Source of the DNA: Candidatus Gastranaerophilales bacterium
GTDB lineage: Bacteria; Cyanobacteriota; Vampirovibrionia; Gastranaerophilales; Gastranaerophilaceae
NCBI GenBank assembly: GCA_944322845.1
Contig: CALUQE010000009.1
Location: 1-64,000, forward strand
DNA: 64,000 nucleotides
Reading direction: 5' to 3'
In this document: piece by piece, positions 50,859 to 59,870 of the stretch
How the letters are laid out: each line of letters starts with the position of its first letter
How positions within the stretch are numbered: the stretch's first letter is position 1
The notes under the pieces: model-generated
What the model was told of the DNA's origin: nothing
The model's database searches: none
What the model saw: only the letters and a program-made list of their open reading frames with translations
Position numbers and translations under genes: made by a program

Positions 50859-50887
50859 TTGATTTTAGCTCTTGCTTCAAATATAAT
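50859..50887 (+). promoter_or_regulatory. Promoter of the LCP-family gene
   Basis: TTGATT, 17-base spacer, perfect TATAAT, then AGAGAG before the ATG at 50912. TTCGGTCGCT at 50841-50850 recurs in inverted form at 55121-55130 before the ferredoxin-nitroreductase gene. Confidence 0.75.
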
Positions 50888-50911
50888 TTTTTAATAAGAG
50901 AGTATATTGAA

Positions 50912-52240
50912 ATGAAAATAGCAAACGAAAACGAAAATCAAGAAGAAGAATATAAAGCGTTTTTAAAAAACATACGTGCGGAAAAAGAAGAAACTTCCAA
51001 CTTCGCAAAGCTTCTTTTCACAATTGTTCTGGCAATTTTATGTGCTGTTATTGTATGCGTAACGGTTGTAGAAAACAGTTACTTTTTAGAAAAATTCTCT
51101 ACGGATTCTTCGGACAATGCAAGCAGTTTTGCCAAGTTTTATAACAAGCAGGACAAGAAGAATTTTGACGTTCCGTTCTCTCCGAGAAGACAAAACATAC
51201 TTCTTCTGGGAGTGGATTCAAACGGTGAAGGCGCAAATATATGGGAAGGCACGCGTTCTGATACAATTATTATAGTTAATATAGACCCGAAAACCCATTC
51301 CATAAATGCAATTTCAATTCCGCGCGACAGTAAAGTTTATCTTCCTGATAACAAAGGAATTCAAAAAATCAACTCCGCGCACGCCATAGGCGGAATTGAT
51401 CTGGTCAAGAAAACACTTAAAGAAACTTTCGGTATAAAAATTGATAAATATATTATCGTTCACGATGAAGCAGTAGAAAAAATTGTAGATGCGCTCGGCG
51501 GTATTCCTATTTATGTTGAAAAACCGATGAGATATCACGATTATGCAGGCAAACTCCACATTAATCTTGATAAGGGTAATACTGTTTTAAACGGCAAACA
51601 GGCTGTAGGTTATCTGAGATACAGAAAAGACGGACTGGGAGATATCGGCAGAACCCAGAGACAACAATGGTTTATGAGAAGTTTATTTGAAAAACTCCAC
51701 TCGCCTCAGGTAATTACAAAAATCCCTGAAGTACTGAATATTTGTAATACCTATGTCAAAACAGATATGAGTTTTTATGAACTTTCACAATACGCAGCTT
51801 TTGCAAGAAGCGTTGACGAAAATAAAATAGAGCTTGCAACACTTCCGGGAGCACCAAACCAGAGAGGATATATAAGCTACTGGATTTTAGACCCGCAAAA
51901 AACACAACAGGTCATAAACAGAATGATTTACCGCGAAAAACCAACGCTCGACGGCACTAAATTTAAAGCGGGAATTATGTATTCACCGAGAAAAGAAGAA
52001 GAAGCTCAGGCTATGAAAGAAAAACTTACAGAACTCGGTTTTGAAGTTAATATGCTGAAAATTACACATCTTTCACACACAAGATTTGTTGCGAACAAAA
52101 ACGACGTAACCGTAGATTTCTTAAACTGGCTTCAAAAGAAGATGCCTGAACTTAACAACATGCAATTTATTTATGATCCGACCGAAACTTTTTCAGTCGG
52201 AAGTGATTTTACTATCGTGCTGGCTGAAGAAGGCAACTAG
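50912..52240 (+). CDS. LytR-CpsA-Psr (LCP) family phosphotransferase
   Basis: 442 aa. A cytoplasmic N-tail and one membrane helix (about residues 32-55) lead to the LCP domain (about 85-260). It carries ILLLGVDS, the phospho-ligand Asp/Arg set (TRSDTIIIVNIDP, ISIPRDSKVY), GGIDLVKKT and YLRYRKDGLGDIGRTQRQQ. A LytR C-terminal domain (about 345-440) follows. LCP enzymes attach undecaprenyl-linked glycans to peptidoglycan or proteins. The nitroreductase gene follows after 14 bases. Confidence 0.94.
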   Translation: MKIANENENQEEEYKAFLKNIRAEKEETSNFAKLLFTIVLAILCAVIVCVTVVENSYFLEKFSTDSSDNASSFAKFYNKQDKKNFDVPFSPRRQNILLLGVDSNGEGANIWEGTRSDTIIIVNIDPKTHSINAISIPRDSKVYLPDNKGIQKINSAHAIGGIDLVKKTLKETFGIKIDKYIIVHDEAVEKIVDALGGIPIYVEKPMRYHDYAGKLHINLDKGNTVLNGKQAVGYLRYRKDGLGDIGRTQRQQWFMRSLFEKLHSPQVITKIPEVLNICNTYVKTDMSFYELSQYAAFARSVDENKIELATLPGAPNQRGYISYWILDPQKTQQVINRMIYREKPTLDGTKFKAGIMYSPRKEEEAQAMKEKLTELGFEVNMLKITHLSHTRFVANKNDVTVDFLNWLQKKMPELNNMQFIYDPTETFSVGSDFTIVLAEEGN

Positions 52241-52254
52241 AGAAAGGAGCAGAT

Positions 52255-52857
52255 ATGTTAGATTTGATTAAATCAAGAAAAAGCGTCAGAAAATATTCGG
52301 ATAAACATATACCGGACGAAGATTTAAGAAAAATCCTTGAAGCCGGCAGGCTCGCACCTTCCTGGATGAATGTCCAGTCCTGGAAATTTATACTAATCAA
52401 ATCTCAGGAAAATAAAGATCTGCTATCAGAATTATCAATCGGTCAGGCGCATGTCAAAAACGCCGATGCTTTAATTGTCTGCATTGCAGACACGGAAGCC
52501 TGGGAAGAAGCAAAAATTACCCATATAAAAAATCCGGCTCTTAATCCTGCACTTCAGGGCGAAAACGGTATACTTATAAGAACAATGGAACAGGTTATTT
52601 ATCCGATTTCTTATATGATGCTTGAAGCCGAATCACTCGGCGTAAAATCCTGTATTATAGGTGCACTCGGCAATGAAATCACCGGAATTGAACAGGAAAA
52701 ATATAAAGAAGTCAAAACAAAACTTGGACTCAACAAGAATCAGATTTTATCGACCATAATTACACTGGGTTATGAAGCAGAACAAAGTGAAACTAACAAG
52801 ACCCGCAAAGATTTTGATAATGTTATTTTTCTGGAAAAAATAGGAAATAAATTCTAA
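52255..52857 (+). CDS. Nitroreductase-family flavoprotein
   Basis: 200 aa. Starts LIKSRKSVRKYSDKHIPDED, the FMN-binding opening, then LAPSWMNVQSWKFILI (about residues 36-51) and the later SLGVKSCIIGAL. It should reduce nitro or quinone-type substrates with NAD(P)H as an FMN dimer. RBS AAAGGAG lies before the ATG. Probably co-transcribed with the LCP gene. The substrate is unknown. A second nitroreductase domain, fused to a ferredoxin, is at 55150. Confidence 0.92.
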   Translation: MLDLIKSRKSVRKYSDKHIPDEDLRKILEAGRLAPSWMNVQSWKFILIKSQENKDLLSELSIGQAHVKNADALIVCIADTEAWEEAKITHIKNPALNPALQGENGILIRTMEQVIYPISYMMLEAESLGVKSCIIGALGNEITGIEQEKYKEVKTKLGLNKNQILSTIITLGYEAEQSETNKTRKDFDNVIFLEKIGNKF

Positions 52858-53060
52858 TCTTCCAGATCAGGTTCGCCGTTCATAAGTTTGAGAATCTCAA
52901 CAACTTTTGGCATCTGGCAGTCAAAAGAATAGTGAGCTTTTCTGATAGAGCACTCGCTGCAATTGCCGTTTAGCTTGTAACACTCAATTGCCTGCTCTGT
53001 CCAATTCTTTGTTATTGAACAAGAGATTTCCTGTTTTGGTAAAATTGCCTGATTTAACAT
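52854..53060 (-). CDS. Small Cys-rich protein, family member 2
   Basis: 68 aa from the ATG at 53060 (GGGAGAG 7 bases upstream). A start at 53114 overlaps the upstream stop but lacks a ribosome site, and the paralogue length (72 aa) agrees with 53060. Contains WTEQAIECYKLNGNCSECSI, then CQMPKVVEILKLMNGEP. The order matches the protein at 35230-35448. The Cys pattern suggests a metal site. Function unknown. Confidence 0.7.
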   Translation of the reverse strand: MLNQAILPKQEISCSITKNWTEQAIECYKLNGNCSECSIRKAHYSFDCQMPKVVEILKLMNGEPDLED

Positions 53061-53110
53061 TTGTACACTCTCCCACACATACATCATAAAACCTGTGCGG
53101 AATTTTGACA

Positions 53111-54112
53111 TCATTTATTTGAATGATTCAAACCGATAAGCAGTGACAAATATTCATCAGCCATTTTCATTCTCTCAACAGGGTTTCGCTCCTTACGGCT
53201 AAAGTCTTCAAGCTTATTAATCAATTCAAAAGCTTCCATATTTATATGACATTTTCTTAAAGCGGTCTGCCAGTATTCATAATCTTCCTTAGAATTAGCA
53301 TGGACTAAATCCGCATAAACTCCTGCCAGAAGCGTCTTTTTAAAAATTTTTCTAACAAGCTTAACTTTGTTTCCCGCATCAGGCGCTTCATCATCTTTGG
53401 TCGATTTATTAATAAATATGTTTAAAAGTTTTGCGGTTGTATTGGAATATGAACGGTCGCAAAGCGTATAAATTTCATCAACAAGCATAAGCCTGCCTTC
53501 TTGAACAACTATATTATTCGGATTAACAGAATCAAACACGCCAAAATTTCTGGCTCCGAACCTCATTTCGTTTAATTTTGCCAGATCAGCCGCAAGAGCG
53601 TTGTAACTAAATTGAGAAATGCAGGCAAACTTTGGCAAATACTTCTTTAAATAATATCTTGTCTTTTGAACCCCGCTGTATTTTTTTGCCAGATGTTCGG
53701 GAATACCTGCCGGCATCTGGTGGTTTACGTTTTTCAATATTTGAAGTTTACCCAGCTGTAAAATCGCTTCTCCATAATAATTTCTCATTTCTTTGAATAT
53801 ATTTTTGCCCCAGATAAAATTATCTCCGATATTCTGATCAGTAATTTTACTTTTAACAGGAACTCTTGCCGCATATTTTTTGGTTATCTTGTAAACTTCA
53901 TTGTGGCTTCCCTCTTCTATAAATCTGTGCGGTACAAATATATCCGGAAGCGCCGCTTTTATTTTCTCGGTTATAAGTTTCTGCTCGCTCAAGGTAATTT
54001 GAGGCTTATTAATAACTCCGTCAAGAACTCTTTCCAGTTCTCTTGATTTGCCTTTAAACACAGGCTTGTTTGAATTATATGGATAATAATTATTTACGGG
54101 GTTAATTTTCAT
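53111..54112 (-). CDS. Protein-kinase-like fold protein with N-terminal FKGK motif
   Basis: 333 aa. After MKINPVNNYYPYNSNKPVFK (F-K-G-K at residues 19-22) comes a kinase-like domain. A glycine-loop-like EEGSHNEVYKITKKYAARVP (about 66-85) holds a candidate ATP-site residue. A catalytic-loop-like DSVNPNNIVV followed by LMLVDE (about 200-220) parallels the D...N and D(F/Y)G motifs of kinases such as HipA or effector kinases. No signal peptide. This similarity is by motif only. It may be an effector-type kinase. Confidence 0.55.
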   Translation of the reverse strand: MKINPVNNYYPYNSNKPVFKGKSRELERVLDGVINKPQITLSEQKLITEKIKAALPDIFVPHRFIEEGSHNEVYKITKKYAARVPVKSKITDQNIGDNFIWGKNIFKEMRNYYGEAILQLGKLQILKNVNHQMPAGIPEHLAKKYSGVQKTRYYLKKYLPKFACISQFSYNALAADLAKLNEMRFGARNFGVFDSVNPNNIVVQEGRLMLVDEIYTLCDRSYSNTTAKLLNIFINKSTKDDEAPDAGNKVKLVRKIFKKTLLAGVYADLVHANSKEDYEYWQTALRKCHINMEAFELINKLEDFSRKERNPVERMKMADEYLSLLIGLNHSNK

Positions 54113-54146
54113 ATTCAGGATAAAACCCGTAAAAAAATTTTTTGCG

Positions 54147-55079
54147 CTAACCCAGAAGATTTATGGTAAAACCGGAAACAATGCTTACTGCAAGTAAAAT
54201 AAAAATAATTTTTAATGTGTCTTTAAAATCATTATTTTTTAATAAAACAAGCAGCCCGAGTCCGGCATTGGAAAGCAATCCGCTCATAACCGCTCCGAAA
54301 CTTATCGTACCTTTAATAAGCATCATCGTAAGTCCTATTGAGATTGCACAATTTGGTACAAGTCCGACTATTGCTGCAGCAATCGGCTGCCAGAAACTGC
54401 TCTCTGAAATAAAATCAGTAATCGCAATATTTGTCAGGCAATAGTTTAAAACCAGAGTTACAACCAGTATAAATCCCCAGATATTTATCGTATGCAAAAT
54501 CGGATGAATAATAAGTTCTCTCTTGCTTCCATGCTCCAGATCGTGTTTGCAGCAGCCTTCTTCTATATGAGTAAAATCTTCGGCAGGCAATTCTTTAACA
54601 GCTTTCTGCGGAATTGCAAAATCAATAAAATATCCCATTATAATTCCGATAAAAAGCTTAAGACCGACAATCGGAATTATAAAATAAGCTTTCTCAGGCG
54701 TTGCAAGAAGTATCGGAATTGTCTCGTCAGAAGTTGCCAGATATACGGCAATTAAAGTACCTCTCGTAATTATCCGTCTTGTATAAAGGCTGCTTGCAAT
54801 GACAGAAAATCCGCACTGAGGAAAAATCGCAGCCAGAGAGCCGATTATAACTCCGCTTTTTCCGGTCTTTTTAAGCGCAGAATTAATTCTTTCGGCATAA
54901 TAAAATTCCAGAAGCTCTATTATCAGAAAAACTATAAACAAAAACGGAATTAAATGAATACTGTCGCAAATACCGTCCAGAGCCCAATCTGCCAGCGGAA
55001 GTTTCTCTATCAGATTATCAAGGGGTGCAAAAATTGCCTCATTTAACCGGTTGATTTTTTCCAGAATAGATATTAACAT
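54147..55079 (-). CDS. ArsP_2-type ten-helix putative heavy-metal/manganese exporter
   Basis: 310 aa from the ATG at 55079, chosen because TTGACT-17-TTTAAT ends exactly 6 bases before it. Longer in-frame starts (55094, 55097) lie within or upstream of that -10. About eight to ten hydrophobic segments. Halves share A(I/L)xPxCxxS: SLAAIFPQCGFSVIASSLYT (near 90) and GLVPNCAISIGLTMMLIKG (near 245). A His/Cys-rich cytoplasmic loop (EEGCCKHDLEHG) separates them. The pattern fits the putative 10-TM exporter family; the ion is unknown. Confidence 0.82.
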   Translation of the reverse strand: MLISILEKINRLNEAIFAPLDNLIEKLPLADWALDGICDSIHLIPFLFIVFLIIELLEFYYAERINSALKKTGKSGVIIGSLAAIFPQCGFSVIASSLYTRRIITRGTLIAVYLATSDETIPILLATPEKAYFIIPIVGLKLFIGIIMGYFIDFAIPQKAVKELPAEDFTHIEEGCCKHDLEHGSKRELIIHPILHTINIWGFILVVTLVLNYCLTNIAITDFISESSFWQPIAAAIVGLVPNCAISIGLTMMLIKGTISFGAVMSGLLSNAGLGLLVLLKNNDFKDTLKIIFILLAVSIVSGFTINLLG

Positions 55080-55085
55080 AATGTA

Positions 55086-55114
55086 ATTAAACATCAAAAT
55101 GATGAATTAGTCAA
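55086..55114 (-). promoter_or_regulatory. Promoter giving a leaderless exporter mRNA
   Basis: Minus strand: TTGACT (55114-55109), 17-base spacer, TTTAAT (55091-55086), then 6 bases to the ATG at 55079. Confidence 0.7.
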
Positions 55115-55149
55115 TGTTAGAGCGACCGAACATTCGAAGGAGTTTTAAA

Positions 55150-56016
55150 ATGAAAACAATAACTATTGATAAAGAAAAATGCGTCCGCTGCGGACTTTGT
55201 ATAAATGACTGTCTGGCAGGCTGTATTGCTTTTGACAGTGAAAATTATCCGCAGATGGTTAATGAAGCAAGATGTATTTCATGCCAGCACTGTCTTGCAA
55301 TTTGCCCGACAGGCGCTTTAACCTTTAATGACAAAAACCCGCAAAACTCCGAAGAAGTTGAATACAATGATATTCTGAGATTGATAAAATCAAGAAGAAG
55401 CGTAAGACAATATAAAGAAGAAAATGTGCCGGAAGAAGTTATGAAAAAACTAAAAGAAATGCTTCCTTATATCCCGACCGGATGTAATGCGCGCGAGCTT
55501 CACTTTTCTATTGTAGAGACAAAATCTGCAATGGATGTTATAAGAAAAAGAGTTAATGAACTTCTTGTCAAAACTCTTTCATACAAGGCAATTTCCCCGC
55601 TTCTTGACAAATTTTCACGCTACAAAGACGCACTGATTAACGGTGAAGACGTTATTTTCCGCAACGCCCCTCACATGATTGTCGTATCATCTTCCATAAC
55701 TGCACCTTGCGCTACAGTTGATCCGATAATTGCGCTCAGTTATTTTGAACTCTATGCCCAGCACCTTGGATTAGGTACTTGCTGGTGCGGATTTGCGGAA
55801 GTCTGCCTGAAATTTTTCCCTGAAATTTGTGAAATGCTGGAAATTCCGTCAGGCTACAAACCTGTTTATGTAATGCTTTTTGGAGAACCAAAAGTTAAAT
55901 ATCAGAGAACAACCCAGCCTGAGCCGTATGCAATTGCGGAAATAAAAGAGATTCATAAAAAAGATTCCTGCTTCTTCTGCAAGGCTAAAAGATTTATTAC
56001 TAATTTCTTAAGATAA
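55150..56016 (+). CDS. Ferredoxin-nitroreductase fusion protein
   Basis: 288 aa from the ATG at 55150 (AAGGAG 7 bases upstream); an in-frame ATG at 55114 has no ribosome site and overlaps the divergent promoter. Residues 1-60 hold two 4Fe-4S motifs: CVRCGLCINDC and CISCQHCLAICPTGAL. A nitroreductase domain follows (KSRRSVRQYKEENVPEE, about residue 85 on). Ferredoxin-fused nitroreductases occur in anaerobes and pass electrons between Fe-S clusters and FMN. Cys-rich end CFFCKAKRF is unassigned. Substrate unknown. Confidence 0.92.
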   Translation: MKTITIDKEKCVRCGLCINDCLAGCIAFDSENYPQMVNEARCISCQHCLAICPTGALTFNDKNPQNSEEVEYNDILRLIKSRRSVRQYKEENVPEEVMKKLKEMLPYIPTGCNARELHFSIVETKSAMDVIRKRVNELLVKTLSYKAISPLLDKFSRYKDALINGEDVIFRNAPHMIVVSSSITAPCATVDPIIALSYFELYAQHLGLGTCWCGFAEVCLKFFPEICEMLEIPSGYKPVYVMLFGEPKVKYQRTTQPEPYAIAEIKEIHKKDSCFFCKAKRFITNFLR

Positions 56017-56019
56017 ATG

Positions 56020-57033
56020 CTATTGAAAAAATTCCCTGTTCATTTTGTCGGTAATTTTTCTGTAATCTTTGCCGGCAGAAATTGATTTTGATTTTTTCAC
56101 GGCATCCAAAAATACTTTATTATCAATCCTGCGTGAAACGTCAATTCTTGCCGGCACAATTAATCCTGTATTTAAAAAATATTCGCTGCTTTTTTCTGAT
56201 GACAAATACCTGACAAACCTCTCAGCCTCTTCTTTATGTTTTGAACCGCGCGAAATTGCCCAGCCGGAAGCATCAAGCGGAACTGTTCCCGGAAAAGTTA
56301 TTACATCCCAGTGAAAATTAGCTTTTTCACTAATTTTAGGATACATCCATCTTCCTGATAAATATAAGCCTATTTTGCCGTCCAAAAACATCTGTGCCAG
56401 AGTTGAACTCCCGACATCGGAAGGAGAGGGCGCATATTTACCCTCAAGACTTTTATAAAACTCCAGTGACTTTTGAGGGTGATAAATATCTTCTCCCATT
56501 GTAAGAACATAAGGATACATAAAATAAACATCTCTTTCAAAACTCACGCCAAATTTTTTGCTGTTTCTTAAAATCCTGACCAATTCCTCCAAACTTTCAG
56601 GAGTCTCGTTTATTAACTCTCTGTTTCTGTAAAAAACCAGATTGGAAACATCTCTCGGAATCGCATAAAGCCTGCCTTCATAACTCAATGCTTTCAAACT
56701 CTCCGGATAATACGCAGACTTATCGGCAAAATCACTCAAATCTTCAAGGTTAGACGCATATAAAGGTAAGTACAGATTGTTCAAAAAAATTACGTCCGGA
56801 GCTTGAGAAGATGCGAAAAGCAAATGAACTTTCTGAAAATAATTCTGAGGGATATGTATAAAATTTATCCTGATATCAGGATTCTCCTTTTCAAATTCGG
56901 AAATAATTTTGTTTAATATTCCGACCTCCGTCACCGAACCCCAGGAAGAAAATGTAATTTCCACCCTGTTATCCCTGACGCATCCGCATAAAAAAAGAGG
57001 AATTAACAACAGGATTATCAGCCTTTTTAGCAT
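56020..57033 (-). CDS. Sugar ABC transporter substrate-binding lipoprotein
   Basis: 337 aa. Signal peptide II with lipobox LCGC (Cys about residue 18), then a family 1 solute-binding domain: ITFSSWGSVTEVGILNKIIS, then QAPDVIFLNN and the late GWAISRGSKHKEEAERFVRYL. It should bind a carbohydrate in the periplasm. Its ATG lies 7 bases inside the end of the AMIN-protein gene. The permease (38831-39703) is far away and no ATPase is in the window. A scavenging transporter with dispersed genes is likely. Confidence 0.9.
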   Translation of the reverse strand: MLKRLIILLLIPLFLCGCVRDNRVEITFSSWGSVTEVGILNKIISEFEKENPDIRINFIHIPQNYFQKVHLLFASSQAPDVIFLNNLYLPLYASNLEDLSDFADKSAYYPESLKALSYEGRLYAIPRDVSNLVFYRNRELINETPESLEELVRILRNSKKFGVSFERDVYFMYPYVLTMGEDIYHPQKSLEFYKSLEGKYAPSPSDVGSSTLAQMFLDGKIGLYLSGRWMYPKISEKANFHWDVITFPGTVPLDASGWAISRGSKHKEEAERFVRYLSSEKSSEYFLNTGLIVPARIDVSRRIDNKVFLDAVKKSKSISAGKDYRKITDKMNREFFQ

Positions 57034-59819
57034 AAATCCATTACAAACTCCATATCATTGCCTTTAACATTCAAAATAAATTTGTGAATACCAATTCTTA
57101 CAATATATCTTGTTGTACCATCTTCGAGTTTCTCACTGACACGTGATTGAAGTTTTTCAGTACCTAATTTTTCATAATATTTAATTTTGAAAACACTATC
57201 ACCGGCAAAACCGATTATACAATATCCCTCATCGTTCTTAGCAAGATAGCACCCCATTTGTTCCGTAAAATAAGATACACTTATGATAGAAAATCTTTTT
57301 CCGTCCAATATACAAAATTCCGGAATCGGTTTATTTTCTTTTACCAAATTCTTGCCGGCTGATTGCGTCTGTTTTCTTGCAGCACTTTTAGCTTTTCTTC
57401 TGTTTTCGAAAGCTTTAATTTGACTTAAAAGTTTGTCTGCCGTAGTTTCCTCTTTCTTTTCCTCTTCAGGATATTCCTGCAAATCATTGCTCTCGGAACT
57501 TACAGGTTTAATATAAATCTCGCCTGCAGAATCAAATTCTTTAAGCTCATCTGCTTCTCCGTTAACAGCAATCAACTCCGGCTCTTCTGCTTCACCTTGA
57601 AGTTCTGTTACCTGAGGGGCTGAAATTTCCTGAACGGCAGGCTGTTCCTCAGCCGGAGCATCCGCACCAGAATTGATATCTTTATCAAAATCTACGTACT
57701 TGCCGTCATAAAGAGTTTCAAAATCATTCTGTTCTGCCTCTTTTACTTCCGGAACGTAATCATCATCACTTACAATTTCAAAATTATCTCCGAATTTATC
57801 AAACTCAGCCTGCATATCGGAAACTGTAGGAGCAGGACCAAAATCATTTAAAATTTCGAATTCTCTTGTACCGTCATCAAATGGTTTGAAAGTAACATTT
57901 GTTATATTTTTGAGAAGTGCTTCTTCGTCAACCTCAACTTCTTCAGGTTCAGGAGTTTCATATTTTTCAGGATGTTTCAGCATATCCTCCAAATCAGGAA
58001 GATCATTTGATATAGACATCTTTTGAACTTCATAATTCGTATCCACATATTGAATATCATCCGAAGGTCTTGCCTTATATGCATCCTTATTATTAATTTC
58101 TTTAGAAAGATCCGGTAAATCCATATTAAGTTTAAGAGTACTTACATCATACCCTTCACTTGCATATACAACCTGAGGCTTAACTTCTGATTCAATTCTC
58201 CTGCCGCCCTGCTTTTTAAGAGCTTCGGAAAGGTCAGGAAGCATATCTTTTACGTTTAATGTTAATAATTCCGAAGTCTTATGCGGTTTTGCCTTCTGTC
58301 TTGCAATCTCGTCCTGCATTTCCTGCATACGGCTAGGATTAGTTCTTAAATCCGTGATAAAATCATTGTCTATTTCAACATTAATTAACTTATACAATGC
58401 ATCAATATCATCTTTCGTAAATGTTATATTCTGCTGCATAATATAAGTTGTTACAAGGCTCTCAAGAATTTGAAGCGGGGACGGTCTTTTGTTCTTTTCT
58501 GATGATTCCATAAATTCTGAAGCATTACGCATGGCATCATCACTTATTTCAGAACTCATTAATGTTTCTATCTTCTCTACATCATCTTTAGAAAACTCCA
58601 TGTTTTTATCGTTAATATATTTATCATAGAGTTCTTCATTAATTTCCTGCTTTTCTGTTTCTTCTTCCTGCGCCTCATCTTCAAGATTAAAAGAACTTAA
58701 AAAATCTTCCAGCGCTTCATTTACAGGAGCTTCCGGTTTTGGAGCTTTCTGCTCATTCAATAATTCATCTAAATCAACAACATTTTCAACTTCCTGAACA
58801 TTTTCAGACCCATCAGCTTCCGGTCCTGGAACAAGCTTTTCCTCTTGCTGAATAGGCATTTTTACAGGACGCGTATATCGTTTATCCAAATTCTTTATTG
58901 TAGTATTTAGTTTCGGTTTTTCTTTCTTTTTGCGACCCGGCTTAGTATCATCACTTACATCATAATTTGCTCTCTCACCGGTAATTTCTATCAGTTTTTC
59001 TTTAGCTTTTAACATAAGAAAAACAGATGTTGCAATAACAAATGCAACACCAAGAATCATATATAAAATTTCCTGATGCTTAGAAGTTTTTTCTTCCTTA
59101 TCAAGATCAGAAATTGAAATGCTCTTCTTTTTTGTTTTTTTTACATCTTTTTTTGTTGATGAAACTTGTGACGGTCTCTGAAATTGCTGAATTGTTTTAT
59201 TAATATCGACAGAACCGGTTTGCGCAACCCCATTAGATGAACGAATAGTACTTTCCTGTTGTTTTTGCGCAGTACGGGACATAAGTTCTCTATCTGCCTT
59301 TTCTTCTTCAGCAGAAAAAGCAGGTTTCTGTTTGTCATCATTTACGGTAGATTCATCCTGAACAGTTTGTTCATTAATATCAGTTTCAGATTCAGCTGTA
59401 GTTTCAATTTTTTCAGGTTCTCGTGCTGTTGTCGGCATGTATATTCCGCTTCTGACAGTCAACAAAGCATTTTGTTTTGTTTTTATGGTAATTTTAGTAT
59501 AGCCATTGCCCGTTTTTGTGTAAGGCATCGTTTTGATATCAACACTTTTTACAACCGAACCTAATTCAATATTGTCAGGAACTTCACTATTTGTATCAGG
59601 TAGCATAATAACATAAGTATTTGCATCCATTCTTGTAGGAGAAACACTTCCGTTGTAATGTTCTTTAGTAAGCAACATGGCATTAACAGAACCGCCAGAT
59701 CCTGCATAAAAATTCAATGACATAAGACTGTTTTTATAATTCTCTGCGCCAAAAGCTCCAACTACTGTTACTACTGAAGCCAGAACCAATGCCAGCGTTC
59801 TCTTCTTAAACTGCTTCAT
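57027..59819 (-). CDS. Large membrane protein with AMIN-like N-domain and acidic cytoplasmic region
   Basis: 930 aa. Signal peptide (TLALVLASVVTVVGAFGA), then an AMIN-like beta domain (about residues 30-130; N-terminal part of PilQ-type secretins). A Gln/Ser-rich stretch leads to a single membrane helix (about 250-270, MILGVAFVIATSVFLMLK). The C-terminal 650 residues are acidic, with three L-P-D-L motifs (DMLPDLSEAL, MDLPDLSKEI, NDLPDLEDML) and a compact end domain. It sits 3' of CheW and receiver-GGDEF genes in one operon, so it may link chemosensing and the pilus or envelope. TAAAAT 9 bases before the ATG suggests its own promoter. Confidence 0.75.
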   Translation of the reverse strand: MKQFKKRTLALVLASVVTVVGAFGAENYKNSLMSLNFYAGSGGSVNAMLLTKEHYNGSVSPTRMDANTYVIMLPDTNSEVPDNIELGSVVKSVDIKTMPYTKTGNGYTKITIKTKQNALLTVRSGIYMPTTAREPEKIETTAESETDINEQTVQDESTVNDDKQKPAFSAEEEKADRELMSRTAQKQQESTIRSSNGVAQTGSVDINKTIQQFQRPSQVSSTKKDVKKTKKKSISISDLDKEEKTSKHQEILYMILGVAFVIATSVFLMLKAKEKLIEITGERANYDVSDDTKPGRKKKEKPKLNTTIKNLDKRYTRPVKMPIQQEEKLVPGPEADGSENVQEVENVVDLDELLNEQKAPKPEAPVNEALEDFLSSFNLEDEAQEEETEKQEINEELYDKYINDKNMEFSKDDVEKIETLMSSEISDDAMRNASEFMESSEKNKRPSPLQILESLVTTYIMQQNITFTKDDIDALYKLINVEIDNDFITDLRTNPSRMQEMQDEIARQKAKPHKTSELLTLNVKDMLPDLSEALKKQGGRRIESEVKPQVVYASEGYDVSTLKLNMDLPDLSKEINNKDAYKARPSDDIQYVDTNYEVQKMSISNDLPDLEDMLKHPEKYETPEPEEVEVDEEALLKNITNVTFKPFDDGTREFEILNDFGPAPTVSDMQAEFDKFGDNFEIVSDDDYVPEVKEAEQNDFETLYDGKYVDFDKDINSGADAPAEEQPAVQEISAPQVTELQGEAEEPELIAVNGEADELKEFDSAGEIYIKPVSSESNDLQEYPEEEKKEETTADKLLSQIKAFENRRKAKSAARKQTQSAGKNLVKENKPIPEFCILDGKRFSIISVSYFTEQMGCYLAKNDEGYCIIGFAGDSVFKIKYYEKLGTEKLQSRVSEKLEDGTTRYIVRIGIHKFILNVKGNDMEFVMDLC

Positions 59820-59870
59820 ATATATCGTATTTTACCATAATATCATAAAACTACATATACACTATTTAAA

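Noticed and set aside
55114..55149. Upstream start of the ferredoxin-nitroreductase protein
   Set aside because: No ribosome site; AAGGAG precedes the ATG at 55150.
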